Assembly (NCBI GenBank): GCA_022824865.1
Contig: JAJDZD010000013.1
Span: forward strand, 62,001 to 126,000
DNA from: Chloroflexota bacterium
Lineage (GTDB): Bacteria > Chloroflexota > UBA11872
Reading direction: 5' to 3'
DNA: 64,000 nt
Shown: positions 44,303-53,959 of the stretch, in pieces
Layout: each line of letters starts with the position of its first letter
How positions within the stretch are numbered: position 1 is the first letter of the stretch
Position numbers and translations under genes: made by a program
The notes under the pieces: generated by a model
Told to the model about the DNA's origin: nothing
Databases searched by the model: none
What the model saw: only the letters and a program-made list of their open reading frames with translations

Positions 44303-45187
44303 TCATGGGTCGACCGCAATGCGGAAGCCGTGGCTGGCCAGGCGGCGTGTCGGGTCGCCGCGGTAGCGACGCGACGACAGCAGCTGATCGGGGCGCAGCT
44401 TGCCGAACGACCCGCCACGCAGGATGCGTCGGTCGGATGACGCGAACCGGTCCTGGCACCACTCGTTCACGTTGCCGCCCAAGTCGTAGAACCCATAGGC
44501 GTTCGGCGTGAATGACCCAACGGGCGACGTGAACAGATGGCCGTCGTTGAAGCCCGGGATGCACGGCAGCGGGTCGTCGATCTGTTCGATCTCGGCCGCC
44601 GTGCGGTCGGGATAGTAGTGCCGGTACTCGTGTCGGAGTTCGCGAAACGCGGCCGCGTTGCCGCGCCACTCTTCACCCTGATAGTTGCCCGCGCCGCATG
44701 GTGGCGGCCACGACTCGCCCCACGGGTAGACGCCGGCTAGCCGGCAGTCCTTGCGCGCGGGTTCGGCCGCCGGGTTCTCCAGATGCCCGATGCCGACCGC
44801 GCAGCTCCACTCGTGATCGGTCGGCAGGCGGTGGGTTCGGCCCTCGCGTTCGCTGAGCCAGGCGCAAAACGACTGCGCGTCGTACCAGCTGATGTTGCCA
44901 ACCGGGTGGTCCGGGCTCTCATGCCGGAAGGATTGAGGCCCGTGGTACTGGCGGCCCATAGCGACCCAATCACTAATCCGCACTGGCCATACGCCAAGCA
45001 GCACGTCCATGCCTGGAACCGGCAGAAACTCCACGCCGAGCAACCTCCCCGCGGGCCGGTCGTGCACCTTCAAGCGAGAGTCTGTCTTCTGGCGCTGGCG
45101 TCCCGCAACGACCCCATCATCCCGCGCCGCGCCTGTGGGTTCGATTGGTTGCCTGCGCGGATGATCCGGCGCGTTCATGACCGTCAT
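44303..45187 (-). CDS. SUMF1/FGE-fold protein lacking catalytic cysteines
   Basis: A 294-residue protein with the formylglycine-generating-enzyme fold. The signatures are VGNISWYDAQSFCAWLS, HRLPTDHEWSCAVG, DLGGNVNEWCQD and the final RGGSF with GFRIA. The two cysteines that bind copper in true FGEs normally lie in the last ~40 residues; this stretch has none, so it probably is not a sulfatase activator. It may be a different member of the SUMF1 family, such as a ligand-binding or iron-dependent oxygenase type. I chose the ATG at 45187; upstream the frame crosses the nudC remnant on the other strand. Confidence 0.83.
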   Translation of the reverse strand: MTVMNAPDHPRRQPIEPTGAARDDGVVAGRQRQKTDSRLKVHDRPAGRLLGVEFLPVPGMDVLLGVWPVRISDWVAMGRQYHGPQSFRHESPDHPVGNISWYDAQSFCAWLSEREGRTHRLPTDHEWSCAVGIGHLENPAAEPARKDCRLAGVYPWGESWPPPCGAGNYQGEEWRGNAAAFRELRHEYRHYYPDRTAAEIEQIDDPLPCIPGFNDGHLFTSPVGSFTPNAYGFYDLGGNVNEWCQDRFASSDRRILRGGSFGKLRPDQLLSSRRYRGDPTRRLASHGFRIAVDP

Positions 45188-45201
45188 GAATCCGCCAACC
45201 A

Positions 45202-45372
45202 GTGCTGACCGCTGACCTGCGGCCTGACGACGCGGAGCGGCAGGCCTTGCGGTGGTGTGAGCGGGCCATGGCGCCGCGGGCGCTAGCCGGCGAGAACGTC
45301 GGGCTTCGGGTGCTGGCTTCCTTTGCGATCGCAAATCATCTGATTCGAGCGTGGGTAGAGGGTTCCGCGTAG
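45202..45372 (+). pseudogene. Degraded second duplicate of the nudC 3' end
   Basis: The frame reads ALTADLRPDDAERQALRWCE and then RALAGENVGLRVLASFAIAN, ending HLIRAWVEGSA. This aligns with the NudC C-terminus (ALTTDLRPDKVEMLSVQWFE ... HLIRAWAEG). Its final GSA is shared with the copy at 44031-44244, not with the full gene. It is more diverged than that copy, so it is probably older. Confidence 0.8.
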
Positions 45373-45471
45373 CCGCTAGGTCCAACCACCCAATACGCTC
45401 CATTACGTACACCCATGCGACAACAGTTCAAACGACCAAGACCTATTCGAGTTAGAGCGACAACTGATGGT

Positions 45472-46428
45472 TCACAATCTACCATCACTTTCAATGCGCC
45501 TCAGTGCGCATATTAACTGCTCGCGTCCACGAGGTGTATGCCTATACAAAGAACGAGCCTTACGCAGCATCCTTCCAACATCACGACCAGGTGCCAAACC
45601 AAACTCCCGCATGATATCCGCACCTGTAATCGGCAAGGGAAGATCATAATCATTCATGATTGTCTGCTCAACCAACCTGCGCGCCTCATACTCAAAATTA
45701 TAGCCCGCAGACAATGATCGTATATGGCTAGACCAGCTACCGTAGTGGCTATTTCCAATTCGCTCAGCGTCCAACCACGGCTGTCCAAGATCGTGAATCA
45801 CAGCCTCTACGACCTTCAGATACTCATGGAGATCATGATGCCGCTCAAGCCGCACAATCCACTGCTCGAGGATCACTTCGCGGGAGGAGTCTTGCTCTAT
45901 CATCCGAACACAAGCGTTAATACTGCTAAGAAAATGATAAGACGACTCTAAGACACCAAATAGCGCACGCTGCCACTCCTCGTCATCACCAGGCATTGCA
46001 GAACCGCAGTGTTGAACGAACCACCTCGCGCATCGTTCCTGCAACTTCACCTCTCGAACAGACGTCAGCGTCAAGTTGTGCTGAAGATATGTTCGCAAAT
46101 CACGAATATCTCGGAAATGCCGACTGTTCCTCATCCCCTCATCCAAGCCGTAGACTTCCAATCTGGGAACCAAGAGGCGGAAGCTCACTCGGCCCGCCTC
46201 CACATAAAACGCATATAGCCATGTAACCGTCTGATAGAATGATAGCTCTGCGTGCGACGCGTGTGGCAGTCGTACTTGCATTTGGCTAAACGCATCACGA
46301 CCATCCAGCAATTGACGACTTCGATTCACCACTTCCTGGTGGAGAACCAGCAATTGATACCACAACCCTGAACTAGCCTCAGCAACCACATGTGCCTCAA
46401 TTTCTCGAACGCACTGTGGGATCAGCAA
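45472..46428 (-). CDS. Partner protein with CCA-adding-enzyme-like C-terminal motif
   Basis: A 318-residue, mostly helical protein. I do not recognise its first ~240 residues. The C-terminal part, DLPLPITGADIMREFGLAPG and then RDVGRMLRKARSLYRHTPRG, closely resembles the C-terminal helical domain of tRNA nucleotidyltransferases and poly(A) polymerases (ITGxDLM..LGL.PGP.VG..L pattern), but the catalytic head domain is absent. The start is TTG, overlapping the upstream STAND-like gene by 32 bp, so the two are coupled. The AT-rich composition matches that gene and differs from the flanks. Confidence 0.7.
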   Translation of the reverse strand: MLIPQCVREIEAHVVAEASSGLWYQLLVLHQEVVNRSRQLLDGRDAFSQMQVRLPHASHAELSFYQTVTWLYAFYVEAGRVSFRLLVPRLEVYGLDEGMRNSRHFRDIRDLRTYLQHNLTLTSVREVKLQERCARWFVQHCGSAMPGDDEEWQRALFGVLESSYHFLSSINACVRMIEQDSSREVILEQWIVRLERHHDLHEYLKVVEAVIHDLGQPWLDAERIGNSHYGSWSSHIRSLSAGYNFEYEARRLVEQTIMNDYDLPLPITGADIMREFGLAPGRDVGRMLRKARSLYRHTPRGREQLICALRRIESDGRL

Positions 46429-49400
46429 TCAACCCCAAGAAGTTGAAGGCAATGTGAAACTCCCCTAGCGAGTCCCCCCGACGTATTTGCGGGCGTCGAA
46501 ATTCCCGAGGTATGAACGGAATACTAGCGCTGATTTCCTCCACAAACACTCGCCCTATACGTGTATCCGAAGCTACATTCTGAACATTTCCGTGAAATGT
46601 CATCGGCCTTCCGTCAGAGTTCGCAGCGACAAAGAACTTTAGAATGCGTCGCATTCCTCTAACCACATCAGATTGCGACTCGATTTCAGTAAACAACTGT
46701 AGACATTGTCCAGTGAAGTCAAGATGAAACATACAGATCGCCTCAAAGTATGCCAATGTTATATCTCGATGCGACCCAAGCTCACGAAGATCCCTGATAA
46801 GGCTAAGCGCATATACCCAATCTGTACGATCGAAAGAAAGCGTCACCCGTTCGTGTTCGAAGAAGCTGAATCCAACCTTCGACTCAAACCAAAAAGTAAA
46901 CAACAGATTCATACACCGAACATCTCTAGCTATTTCACGACGGTGATCTTCTAGATACTGCCATGCCATCTCCATTTCTTGGCGACTAGAGTCGAATCTC
47001 GGCAAGCCGCCACTTGATGCGCGCCGTCCAGCAATCTCCAATGCGCGAATGTAAAATCCAGAACCCGAACCCATAGATCGAAGCTCCGCAAACGCCGCCT
47101 CACTTAGCGCTTCCTCTCCCAACAAACGATAAGAGGTGTATTTCCACTGAACCAAACGCTCCCTATTGTGGGCCTCCAAGGAACTCTGATCCAGATTCTC
47201 CAGAGCATCTAGTAATTCAACAATCGCATCAGCTCTAGCCGACTCAGTCAGTACTCCGGCCTCGGCTACACGCTGTGTGCTCCAGGCCAGAACGTCAACT
47301 GGTCGATACGCATCGGCATCAAGTGCCCGAACCGTGTCAACTGCTGCGCGCAACTGAGTATACTCCGCACTTATGGTGCTCGACCCACGGTCAGGTGCAT
47401 TAATCGAGTCGACCGTTAGAGTGCCAAATAGACTTGCTAACTCTGTAGCCACTATCATTCTCAATCGTCGATTCCTACCATCATCATCCAACACTTCCAA
47501 CGCACTCGATAAGATCGCTCTAGCCTCTTCCAGAATCGTCCTCACACCTTCGGGTCGAGAGTGTTGACTCGACTGATATTGCACCCACTCTCGCAACAGA
47601 TTGGCCTCCTGCAACATCAATCGCGGATTCTGAATGCCTCGCACTTCGCGAATACGCTTCAATGTCCTGGCCAAGTCGAGAAATGTCCCGGCGAATCTTC
47701 CTCGTTCCTCTCCGGATGGGCCCACTGCTTGCAGGAGATCGATTACGAAAGCCAACTCCTCATTCTCTTCGGGCCAGCTAATCGGACGCATGGCCTCAAC
47801 AACGCGTCCAATGATCCGAGACTCCGCTTGAGCGCCTCCGACACGTGCTCTGACAATCAGACTTGCTTCCAATCGATGACGAGCGCCGACTACAACATTT
47901 CCAGATGGATCCTCGAACGAGTCTATAAGATCAAAACCACCGAGTATGTGTGCTAGATTCGCAAGATTCGCGTTGCCACAAGCACGAGCCAAGAGTTCTA
48001 TTGGGATACTTAAGCCAAATTGCGCGGGCACCATGATCGTTTCGACAAGATCCGTAACCTCCTCGAGACCGATAGACTGATCCGAAGGACCGTAAATCTC
48101 ATCCAATTTGCTCGTATCTATTAGTCCCGCTGACAGAAATGCCATTGCCAATGCACTTGGCTGGCCCTCTTCAACGACAACCTTATCAACAGCTCGAATA
48201 AGCTCAGTCTCAAGCATGTCTAGCTCTTGAATAACTCCAGACGTGATTCGTGGACGTGTAGGTGGAAGCAATCTGTATAGAGCCACGAGATAGTGCGAAT
48301 CCCGACTAGCCAGCAGCCGGGAATGCCGCTCGGTGACTGTGATTCCAAGTCCCCGCAAAAAGTTCCCAAATCTCCCCGCCTCACTCGCGGTCAAACGATC
48401 AGGCACTGTAATTAGACTTGGGCGGCTCCCACTAAGCTTGTAGCAGCTCCCTACGACGACCGCCTTTCTTCCGCGACTAGCCAAATAAGCCTGCAGGTCA
48501 TCGTAATCAGTATCCGGTCGCATGCCATCCCAAACCACTAGCACCGCATCCGCCTCATGATCCTCGAACCATTGGCAACACTGATCAACATCCGGATATG
48601 TCGGCTGCCGGATACCACGCTCAATGAACAACGTCGGGAATGTACGATCAAGTGCGATCCCATATGCTAAGGAACCCAACGCTACCGTCTTTCCTGTGCC
48701 AGTTTGGCCGTGCACGACGATCGGCGCATCATCAAATGATCCGCGCTGTAATCTGGACCTTACACGTCGTACGAGCACGTCCTCAAAATCACGACGAAAC
48801 GCTAGACCTCGTGCCAAACCCGACCAAAGTGGTCTACTTCCCGATTCATATAGGAACCGTCTAAATTCCCAATACTGTGCCTCGCTAGAAAGCGTCGGCG
48901 GCTCCATCAGAACATCTTCGTCCAGTATAGTCGCAGACTGACCGACCCTGTTCCAAAGGTCTCGTGGCATTGAAACGGATCGTTTGCCGATCGTAATAAC
49001 ACGAGCTCCACCGTGCCACTCAGACCGCTCCCCGAGCCCAATCAACCCCCGTGAATTTCCTTGGTCTAGTGCCCATTCCAAAGTGCATTCGTGGAGAGTC
49101 ACTATGTTCGAATCAACCAAGTCAGCAAGAATGGGATGTAGACGAGCGCTAGCTTCGTCAAGACCAAAATAATGCACCTGACCGGCACTAAGATCGCGAA
49201 GCACAGGATAGAATTCGGAAATGTTGAACCAGTCTGATTTACAGTCATAGGCATCAATTACAAGTATACCGAGAGGCGTGACCATGTCTGGTATTCGCTG
49301 TGCGAGGTTTCTCGCAGTCTGCTGACGTCTCAGATGGTCTAGGCGCTGAAGTGGTGGTTGGTTGGCCCGCTCCACTTGATTAATAGATCCAAAAAGAAAT

Positions 49401-49813
49401 GTACAATTCAACTCCCGCCTGCTGCGCGGATGTCTAGGAAAATATTCGTCGCTAAAGATTGGAGCAACTTCTCGCCATGGACTTCTGAATGCAGACATCC
49501 AAATTGTGTCAATCGCCGAGGAAAACACCCCGTTCCACGCGAAATCTGCCACACGTTCGAGCCAAGTAGGGGCTGAAAGTAGTCTGGCCCGCTCGGACAT
49601 CCATGCCAGTGCAGAATCTCCATCCTGATGGGCTAATCCGTCAAGAATTTGGTCGTAACCCTTAGTATTGTTTACGCCACCATATTTGGTGGTTATCTGT
49701 GCCAGAAGGGGATCCGAATCAGTCTCAATGCAGAGATGTTGTTGACCCAAGAAGAGAATCGATGGACCTGTGTTTAGCTTCTGCCAGAAAGACTCCAGCT
49801 TGGGAGATGTCAT
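46397..49813 (-). CDS. SIR2-like/STAND-like P-loop NTPase (candidate antiviral protein)
   Basis: A 1138-residue protein. Residues 1-255 look like a diverged SIR2-like domain: ILFLGQQHL at the start, a central SAIDTIWMSAFR, FLFGSIN at 139-145 and a C-terminal IVTLHECTLEWAL. The next domain has Walker A GQTGTGKT at 369-376 and Walker B AVLVVWDG at 423-430, followed by helical STAND-like regions. The last ~450 residues appear to be repeated helices, perhaps the sensor. SIR2-STAND proteins are known anti-phage NADases. The gene is strongly AT-rich for this genome, which supports transfer. The SIR2 call is by pattern and could be wrong. Confidence 0.72.
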   Translation of the reverse strand: MTSPKLESFWQKLNTGPSILFLGQQHLCIETDSDPLLAQITTKYGGVNNTKGYDQILDGLAHQDGDSALAWMSERARLLSAPTWLERVADFAWNGVFSSAIDTIWMSAFRSPWREVAPIFSDEYFPRHPRSRRELNCTFLFGSINQVERANQPPLQRLDHLRRQQTARNLAQRIPDMVTPLGILVIDAYDCKSDWFNISEFYPVLRDLSAGQVHYFGLDEASARLHPILADLVDSNIVTLHECTLEWALDQGNSRGLIGLGERSEWHGGARVITIGKRSVSMPRDLWNRVGQSATILDEDVLMEPPTLSSEAQYWEFRRFLYESGSRPLWSGLARGLAFRRDFEDVLVRRVRSRLQRGSFDDAPIVVHGQTGTGKTVALGSLAYGIALDRTFPTLFIERGIRQPTYPDVDQCCQWFEDHEADAVLVVWDGMRPDTDYDDLQAYLASRGRKAVVVGSCYKLSGSRPSLITVPDRLTASEAGRFGNFLRGLGITVTERHSRLLASRDSHYLVALYRLLPPTRPRITSGVIQELDMLETELIRAVDKVVVEEGQPSALAMAFLSAGLIDTSKLDEIYGPSDQSIGLEEVTDLVETIMVPAQFGLSIPIELLARACGNANLANLAHILGGFDLIDSFEDPSGNVVVGARHRLEASLIVRARVGGAQAESRIIGRVVEAMRPISWPEENEELAFVIDLLQAVGPSGEERGRFAGTFLDLARTLKRIREVRGIQNPRLMLQEANLLREWVQYQSSQHSRPEGVRTILEEARAILSSALEVLDDDGRNRRLRMIVATELASLFGTLTVDSINAPDRGSSTISAEYTQLRAAVDTVRALDADAYRPVDVLAWSTQRVAEAGVLTESARADAIVELLDALENLDQSSLEAHNRERLVQWKYTSYRLLGEEALSEAAFAELRSMGSGSGFYIRALEIAGRRASSGGLPRFDSSRQEMEMAWQYLEDHRREIARDVRCMNLLFTFWFESKVGFSFFEHERVTLSFDRTDWVYALSLIRDLRELGSHRDITLAYFEAICMFHLDFTGQCLQLFTEIESQSDVVRGMRRILKFFVAANSDGRPMTFHGNVQNVASDTRIGRVFVEEISASIPFIPREFRRPQIRRGDSLGEFHIAFNFLGLIADPTVRSRN

Positions 49814-50631
49814 CTAGACCTCGTCGGAAGATTGCTGCCACAATCGTACCTCAGTCGGAGCGTTCATGAGACACAGACGCAGGCTCGCATGGTCCGCTTC
49901 CGGCGACGGGCGGGCAGTCCAGTGTGCCAGCGGTGCCTTGGGCCCGATAGCAGCGCAGTTAGCGACAACCCGTCTGGCGTGCGACCTGCAGCGCTTGGGC
50001 GGCTACAGCTACCGACCAACCCTGCCGCAGCACGCGATTGACGCATATGTAGCATCCATTCGCATTCAGTCGCCGTCTACTATGCGCCATGGGCGCCTAC
50101 TCTCGGCTGGGCTTCTTTCTGCCCTATTCCGAGACTTGAGGATCAAATCTGTTAATAAGGCTGCTGGGAAGCACGCCTAGTGACTCCAAATGGGAAGTAA
50201 CCGCGATGTTCTCGACCACTCGGGGACTTTGTTTGCCATATCGCTCATAACTTGACTTAGCGCGCTCAGGGCGAGTTCAGAAGTGAGCGCGTCGGCAATG
50301 GCAGTCTCCCCCGCGACCATTGTTGCGGCCTTGGCATCGGCATGTTGAGATGTAGGTTCGCGGCGGCGAATCTCTGAATTCCCGGGCCTGTGACTGAGCG
50401 GGATTCAAACCGGCTCAGACTAGCCGGTGATTTTCTCCGCGGCATCGCTGTTCCCATCGGGGCTGGCTTGCGATGTGAATCAGTACAGAGCCTACGAACT
50501 CTCGATCGCCTGGACGGTTGGCCCAGAGCAACCTCATTCAGACACTTGGAGCCCTATAAGATCGCCGTCACGCCAACTCGGCGGCGTGTAGATTGTGGGG
50601 TAGTTCCGAATCCACGGGCGGAGTGGTCTTC
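49814..50631 (+). other. 818-bp region without a recognised gene
   Basis: Between the divergent STAND-like gene and the ABC operon. Short frames occur on both strands (for example 49866-50180), without similarity, consistent composition or ribosome-binding sites. Base composition returns here from AT-rich to the genome's usual level. The region must contain the promoters of both flanking operons. A T-arm-like sequence near 50395-50415 does not extend to a tRNA. Confidence 0.5.
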
Positions 50632-52731
50632 GTGGTCAGAAAACTGAGCAAGCGCGCGGTGATCCTGGTTGTCGGTTTTGCGATGGCCATGGCAGCGATG
50701 GACTGCGGAGCCGAGGCGCCGCCTCCGACCGAACGGATCGTGACCGTACCAGTCGAAGTCGAAAAGGTCGTCGAGGTCGAGCGGGTCGTGACCGTGCCGG
50801 TCGAAGTCGAGAAGATCGTCGAAGTCGAGCGGGTCGTAGAAGTGACACCGGCAGCGACGGAGGCCCCCGCCGCGACGCCGGCGGCTCCCGCCGGGCCGGC
50901 CATCTACAAGATGGGGCTGTTCGAGGATCCTATCTCGCGCAATACCTGGAACTACCTGGGCGGTCCGGCCGGGTCGGTCTGGACCGGGTACGTAATCGGC
51001 GGCTACAGCACGTCGCTGTACGGCTACTCGCCGCAGCGGTTCGACTGGGTGCCGGCGGTGGCCGACGGGCTGCCGACGCCGCTTGCCAAGGAGACGGTTG
51101 ACGGAACCGAGTTCTGGACGACCGAGGTCGCGATCAAGCAGGGCGTGGAGTGGAGCGACGGTGAGCCGCTGACGGCCGACGACTTCGTGTTCACCGTGAG
51201 CACCGTGCGGGAGCTGAATCTTGGTTCCAATTGGGCATCGCTGGTGCATCCGGCCTTTGTGGACCGAGCGGAGGCGCTGGACGACCATCGACTGAAGATC
51301 TACTTCAAGTCGACCGACGCCGACGGAAACGCGCAGACGCCGGGACTGAGTATCTGGCAGTTCGGGCTGGCCTTCATGCCGATTCTGCCGGAGCACTACT
51401 GGGCGCCGGTGGTCGAGGAGGCCAGGAAGGCCGGCGAGGTTCCGCAGCAGATCGAAGCGCTGTTTGCGCACGTGCCGGACGGCGAACCCACCGCGGGGGG
51501 CCTGGAGTACAGCCAGTGGGAGCCGGGCGCTTTCTTCGAGAACACGGCCGTGCCGGACTACTACAGCATGGGCACGATGATTAACGAGTACGCCAACGGC
51601 GCTTACGAGGCGATCAACGAGCGCATGGGCTACACGGAGGTCTACTACGGAGACCCCACGGGCGACAAAGTGCTGGAGCTTGAAGTCGGCCCGCACTTCG
51701 AGTCGGAGATCTTCAGCATCTACGGCAACCAGGACTCGGCGATCCTGGCCCTGACGAAGGGCGACATCGACTTCCTGTTCAACCCGCTGGGCCTGGAGAA
51801 GGGGTTCCTGGACCGGGTGCGGCAGACGGCGGACCTGGAGGTCGTGGAGAACCTGGACAACGGGGTGTTCTACCTGGGGTTCAACACCCGCAAGCCGCCG
51901 ATGGACAACAAGGCGTTCCGGCAGGCCGTGGCGACGGTGATCGACAAGGAATTCGTGACCCGGACCATCCTGCAGGACACGGCGATTCCCATGTACGCCA
52001 TGGTCCCGGAGGGGAACGCGTTCTGGTACAACGACGAGACGGCCAAGATCGGCCAGGGCCTGGGCCGGGGCGAACGGATCGCGGCGGCCGTTGAGCTGCT
52101 GAAGGGGGCAGGGTTCACCTACGAGAAGGAGCCCGAGGTCAGCGAGGACGGCGCGTTTGTGGTCAACGGCGGTGAGGGCCTGCGGATGCCCGACGGCAGC
52201 GAAGTGCCCGAGCTTGAACTGATCGCGCCCAGCGCCGGCTACGACCCGCTGCGGTCGACCTTCGCCATCTGGATCGAACGCTGGCTGAACGACCTGGGCA
52301 TTCCCACCAAGGCGCGGCTGCTCGGGTTCAACCTGATCGTGGAGAAGCTGTTCAGCGAGACGGTGGACAAGGACCTGGACATGTGGATCCTGGGCTGGGG
52401 CTTCACGATCTTCCCCAACTACCTGGAGAACATATTCCACAGCCGTCACGCGCCCGAAAACGAGGACGGCGGCGTGAACTGGGGCGGCTATGCAAACCCC
52501 GAGTTCGACGACCTGGCCTTCGGCTTGCTATCGGAGACGACCATCGAGGGCGCGCGTGAGAAGGCCTACCAGATGCAGGCGCTGCTGGCGGACGATCTGC
52601 CGTACGTGACGCTGTTCACCACGCCGAAGATTGACGTCTTCCGGCCTGTGAAGGTCGAATTTCCGTATACCTCGGTGCTGGGAGGAATGGCGCAGGCCCA
52701 GGGTCTGCAACACGTAGTGCTGATCAAGTAG
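50632..52731 (+). CDS. ABC transporter substrate-binding protein, family 5 (peptide/nickel type)
   Basis: A 699-residue lipoprotein. The signal peptide ends at the lipobox AAMDC. Next comes a repeat-rich linker, VPVEVEKVVEVERVV and close variants, often seen in Chloroflexota transport proteins. The remainder is a family 5 extracellular binding protein: GVEWSDGEPLTADDFVFTV is the family signature, with KAFRQAVATVIDKEFV and PNYLENIFHSRH later. It starts with GTG at 50632. It delivers peptides, nickel, opines or other small compounds to the permease. Confidence 0.9.
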   Translation: MVRKLSKRAVILVVGFAMAMAAMDCGAEAPPPTERIVTVPVEVEKVVEVERVVTVPVEVEKIVEVERVVEVTPAATEAPAATPAAPAGPAIYKMGLFEDPISRNTWNYLGGPAGSVWTGYVIGGYSTSLYGYSPQRFDWVPAVADGLPTPLAKETVDGTEFWTTEVAIKQGVEWSDGEPLTADDFVFTVSTVRELNLGSNWASLVHPAFVDRAEALDDHRLKIYFKSTDADGNAQTPGLSIWQFGLAFMPILPEHYWAPVVEEARKAGEVPQQIEALFAHVPDGEPTAGGLEYSQWEPGAFFENTAVPDYYSMGTMINEYANGAYEAINERMGYTEVYYGDPTGDKVLELEVGPHFESEIFSIYGNQDSAILALTKGDIDFLFNPLGLEKGFLDRVRQTADLEVVENLDNGVFYLGFNTRKPPMDNKAFRQAVATVIDKEFVTRTILQDTAIPMYAMVPEGNAFWYNDETAKIGQGLGRGERIAAAVELLKGAGFTYEKEPEVSEDGAFVVNGGEGLRMPDGSEVPELELIAPSAGYDPLRSTFAIWIERWLNDLGIPTKARLLGFNLIVEKLFSETVDKDLDMWILGWGFTIFPNYLENIFHSRHAPENEDGGVNWGGYANPEFDDLAFGLLSETTIEGAREKAYQMQALLADDLPYVTLFTTPKIDVFRPVKVEFPYTSVLGGMAQAQGLQHVVLIK

Positions 52732-52810
52732 GACCAAGCCGTACTTCACCGCCGGGTCTGAACCGACGACCCGGCGGTGAGTGCGCAATAGGAGTTCGCA
52801 GGTAACAGGG

Positions 52811-53959
52811 ATGGCTGCTTACATCGTCAAGCGCGTTCTGCAGATTGTGCTGACGCTGTTCGTGTTCCTGACGATCGTTTTTTTCCTGGTGAACGCGCAG
52901 CCGGGCGACATCAGCCGCCTGTATGCCCTGGACCCGAACCTGCCGCCGGAGACGCGGGCACAGATGCAGGAGCTATTCGGGGTCAACGAGCCGCTGTGGA
53001 AGCAGTACCTGGTGCATCTGAAGAACACGGTGACCGGGGACCTGGGCGTCTCGTTCAGCCTGTATCCGCGGACCGTCGCCGACGTAATCAAGGAGCGACT
53101 GCCGCGGACGCTGGTGCTGTTCCTGACGGCGACCGTGGTGTCGTTTTATCTCGGCTTCGGGCTGGGCAAGATCATCGCGTGGCGGCGGGGCGGATGGGTG
53201 GAGTACACCTCGACGCTGGGCGGGGTGACGCTCTACACGGTGTTCACGCCCTGGTTCGGCCTGATGATGATCTGGCTGTTCGCCTTCAAGGCCGGCTGGT
53301 TCCCGATCGGGAAGTTCCTGGACCCGGTGGTGTGGCAGGACGCGCCCTCGGACGCGAACTCGATCTTCAACCTGATGCTGGCGACGGCGGTGATCCTGTC
53401 GGTGATTGTGTTCGGCGTCTTTCTCGTCACGAGCAAGCGGCGGCTCGGGATGGCGCGGGTCCTGCAAGTCGGGAGCATTGCCGTGTCGGTGCTGATCGTG
53501 GTGGGCGTGTGGCTTTCGTCGGGCGTGGGCTACCTGGCCTGGGACATCGTGAAGCACATGGTTTTGCCGATTGCCACGCTGACGCTGATCAGCTTTGCCG
53601 GAACGATGCTGCTGACCCGCAACAGCATGCTGGAGGTAATCCGCGAGGACTACGTGCTGGCGGCGCGCGCCAAGGGGTTGCCGGAGAAGGCCGTGCGGGA
53701 CCGGCACGTGGCGCGGAACGCGCTGCTGCCGGTGGTGACGAGCTTCGTATTCAGCCTGGCCTTCGCCATTGACGGCGGGGTGATTATCGAGTCGATCTTC
53801 TCGTGGCCCGGCATGGGGCAGACGCTGGTGGCGGCGACGGTGAGCGAAGACCTGCCGCTGGCGGTTGGGACCTTTGTGTTCGTGGGGCTGTTCGTGCTGC
53901 TGGCGCACCTGGCGGCGGACATCCTGTACGCCTACCTGGATCCGCGGGTTCGGTACTGA
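52811..53959 (+). CDS. ABC transporter permease (DppB type)
   Basis: A 382-residue inner membrane permease. IVKRVLQIVLTLFVFLTIVFF is the first helix, followed by the large extracytoplasmic loop typical of DppB/OppB. The EAA motif, DYVLAARAKGLPEKAVRDRH, is in the last third. Start ATG at 52811. The stop overlaps the next start by one base (TGATG), so the two permeases are translated together. A stretch after helix 4 (VFGVFLVTSKRR) is an extra helix not present in all DppB proteins. Confidence 0.9.
   Translation: MAAYIVKRVLQIVLTLFVFLTIVFFLVNAQPGDISRLYALDPNLPPETRAQMQELFGVNEPLWKQYLVHLKNTVTGDLGVSFSLYPRTVADVIKERLPRTLVLFLTATVVSFYLGFGLGKIIAWRRGGWVEYTSTLGGVTLYTVFTPWFGLMMIWLFAFKAGWFPIGKFLDPVVWQDAPSDANSIFNLMLATAVILSVIVFGVFLVTSKRRLGMARVLQVGSIAVSVLIVVGVWLSSGVGYLAWDIVKHMVLPIATLTLISFAGTMLLTRNSMLEVIREDYVLAARAKGLPEKAVRDRHVARNALLPVVTSFVFSLAFAIDGGVIIESIFSWPGMGQTLVAATVSEDLPLAVGTFVFVGLFVLLAHLAADILYAYLDPRVRY

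Noticed and set aside
50395..50415. T-arm-like sequence (GCCGGTTTGAATCCCGCTC on the minus strand)
   Set aside because: No D-arm, anticodon arm or acceptor stem could be found around it, and the stem has a mismatch.
50554..52449. A 631-residue minus-strand open frame across the solute-binding protein gene
   Set aside because: Antisense to a clear family 5 binding protein; composition and lack of similarity mark it as a shadow.
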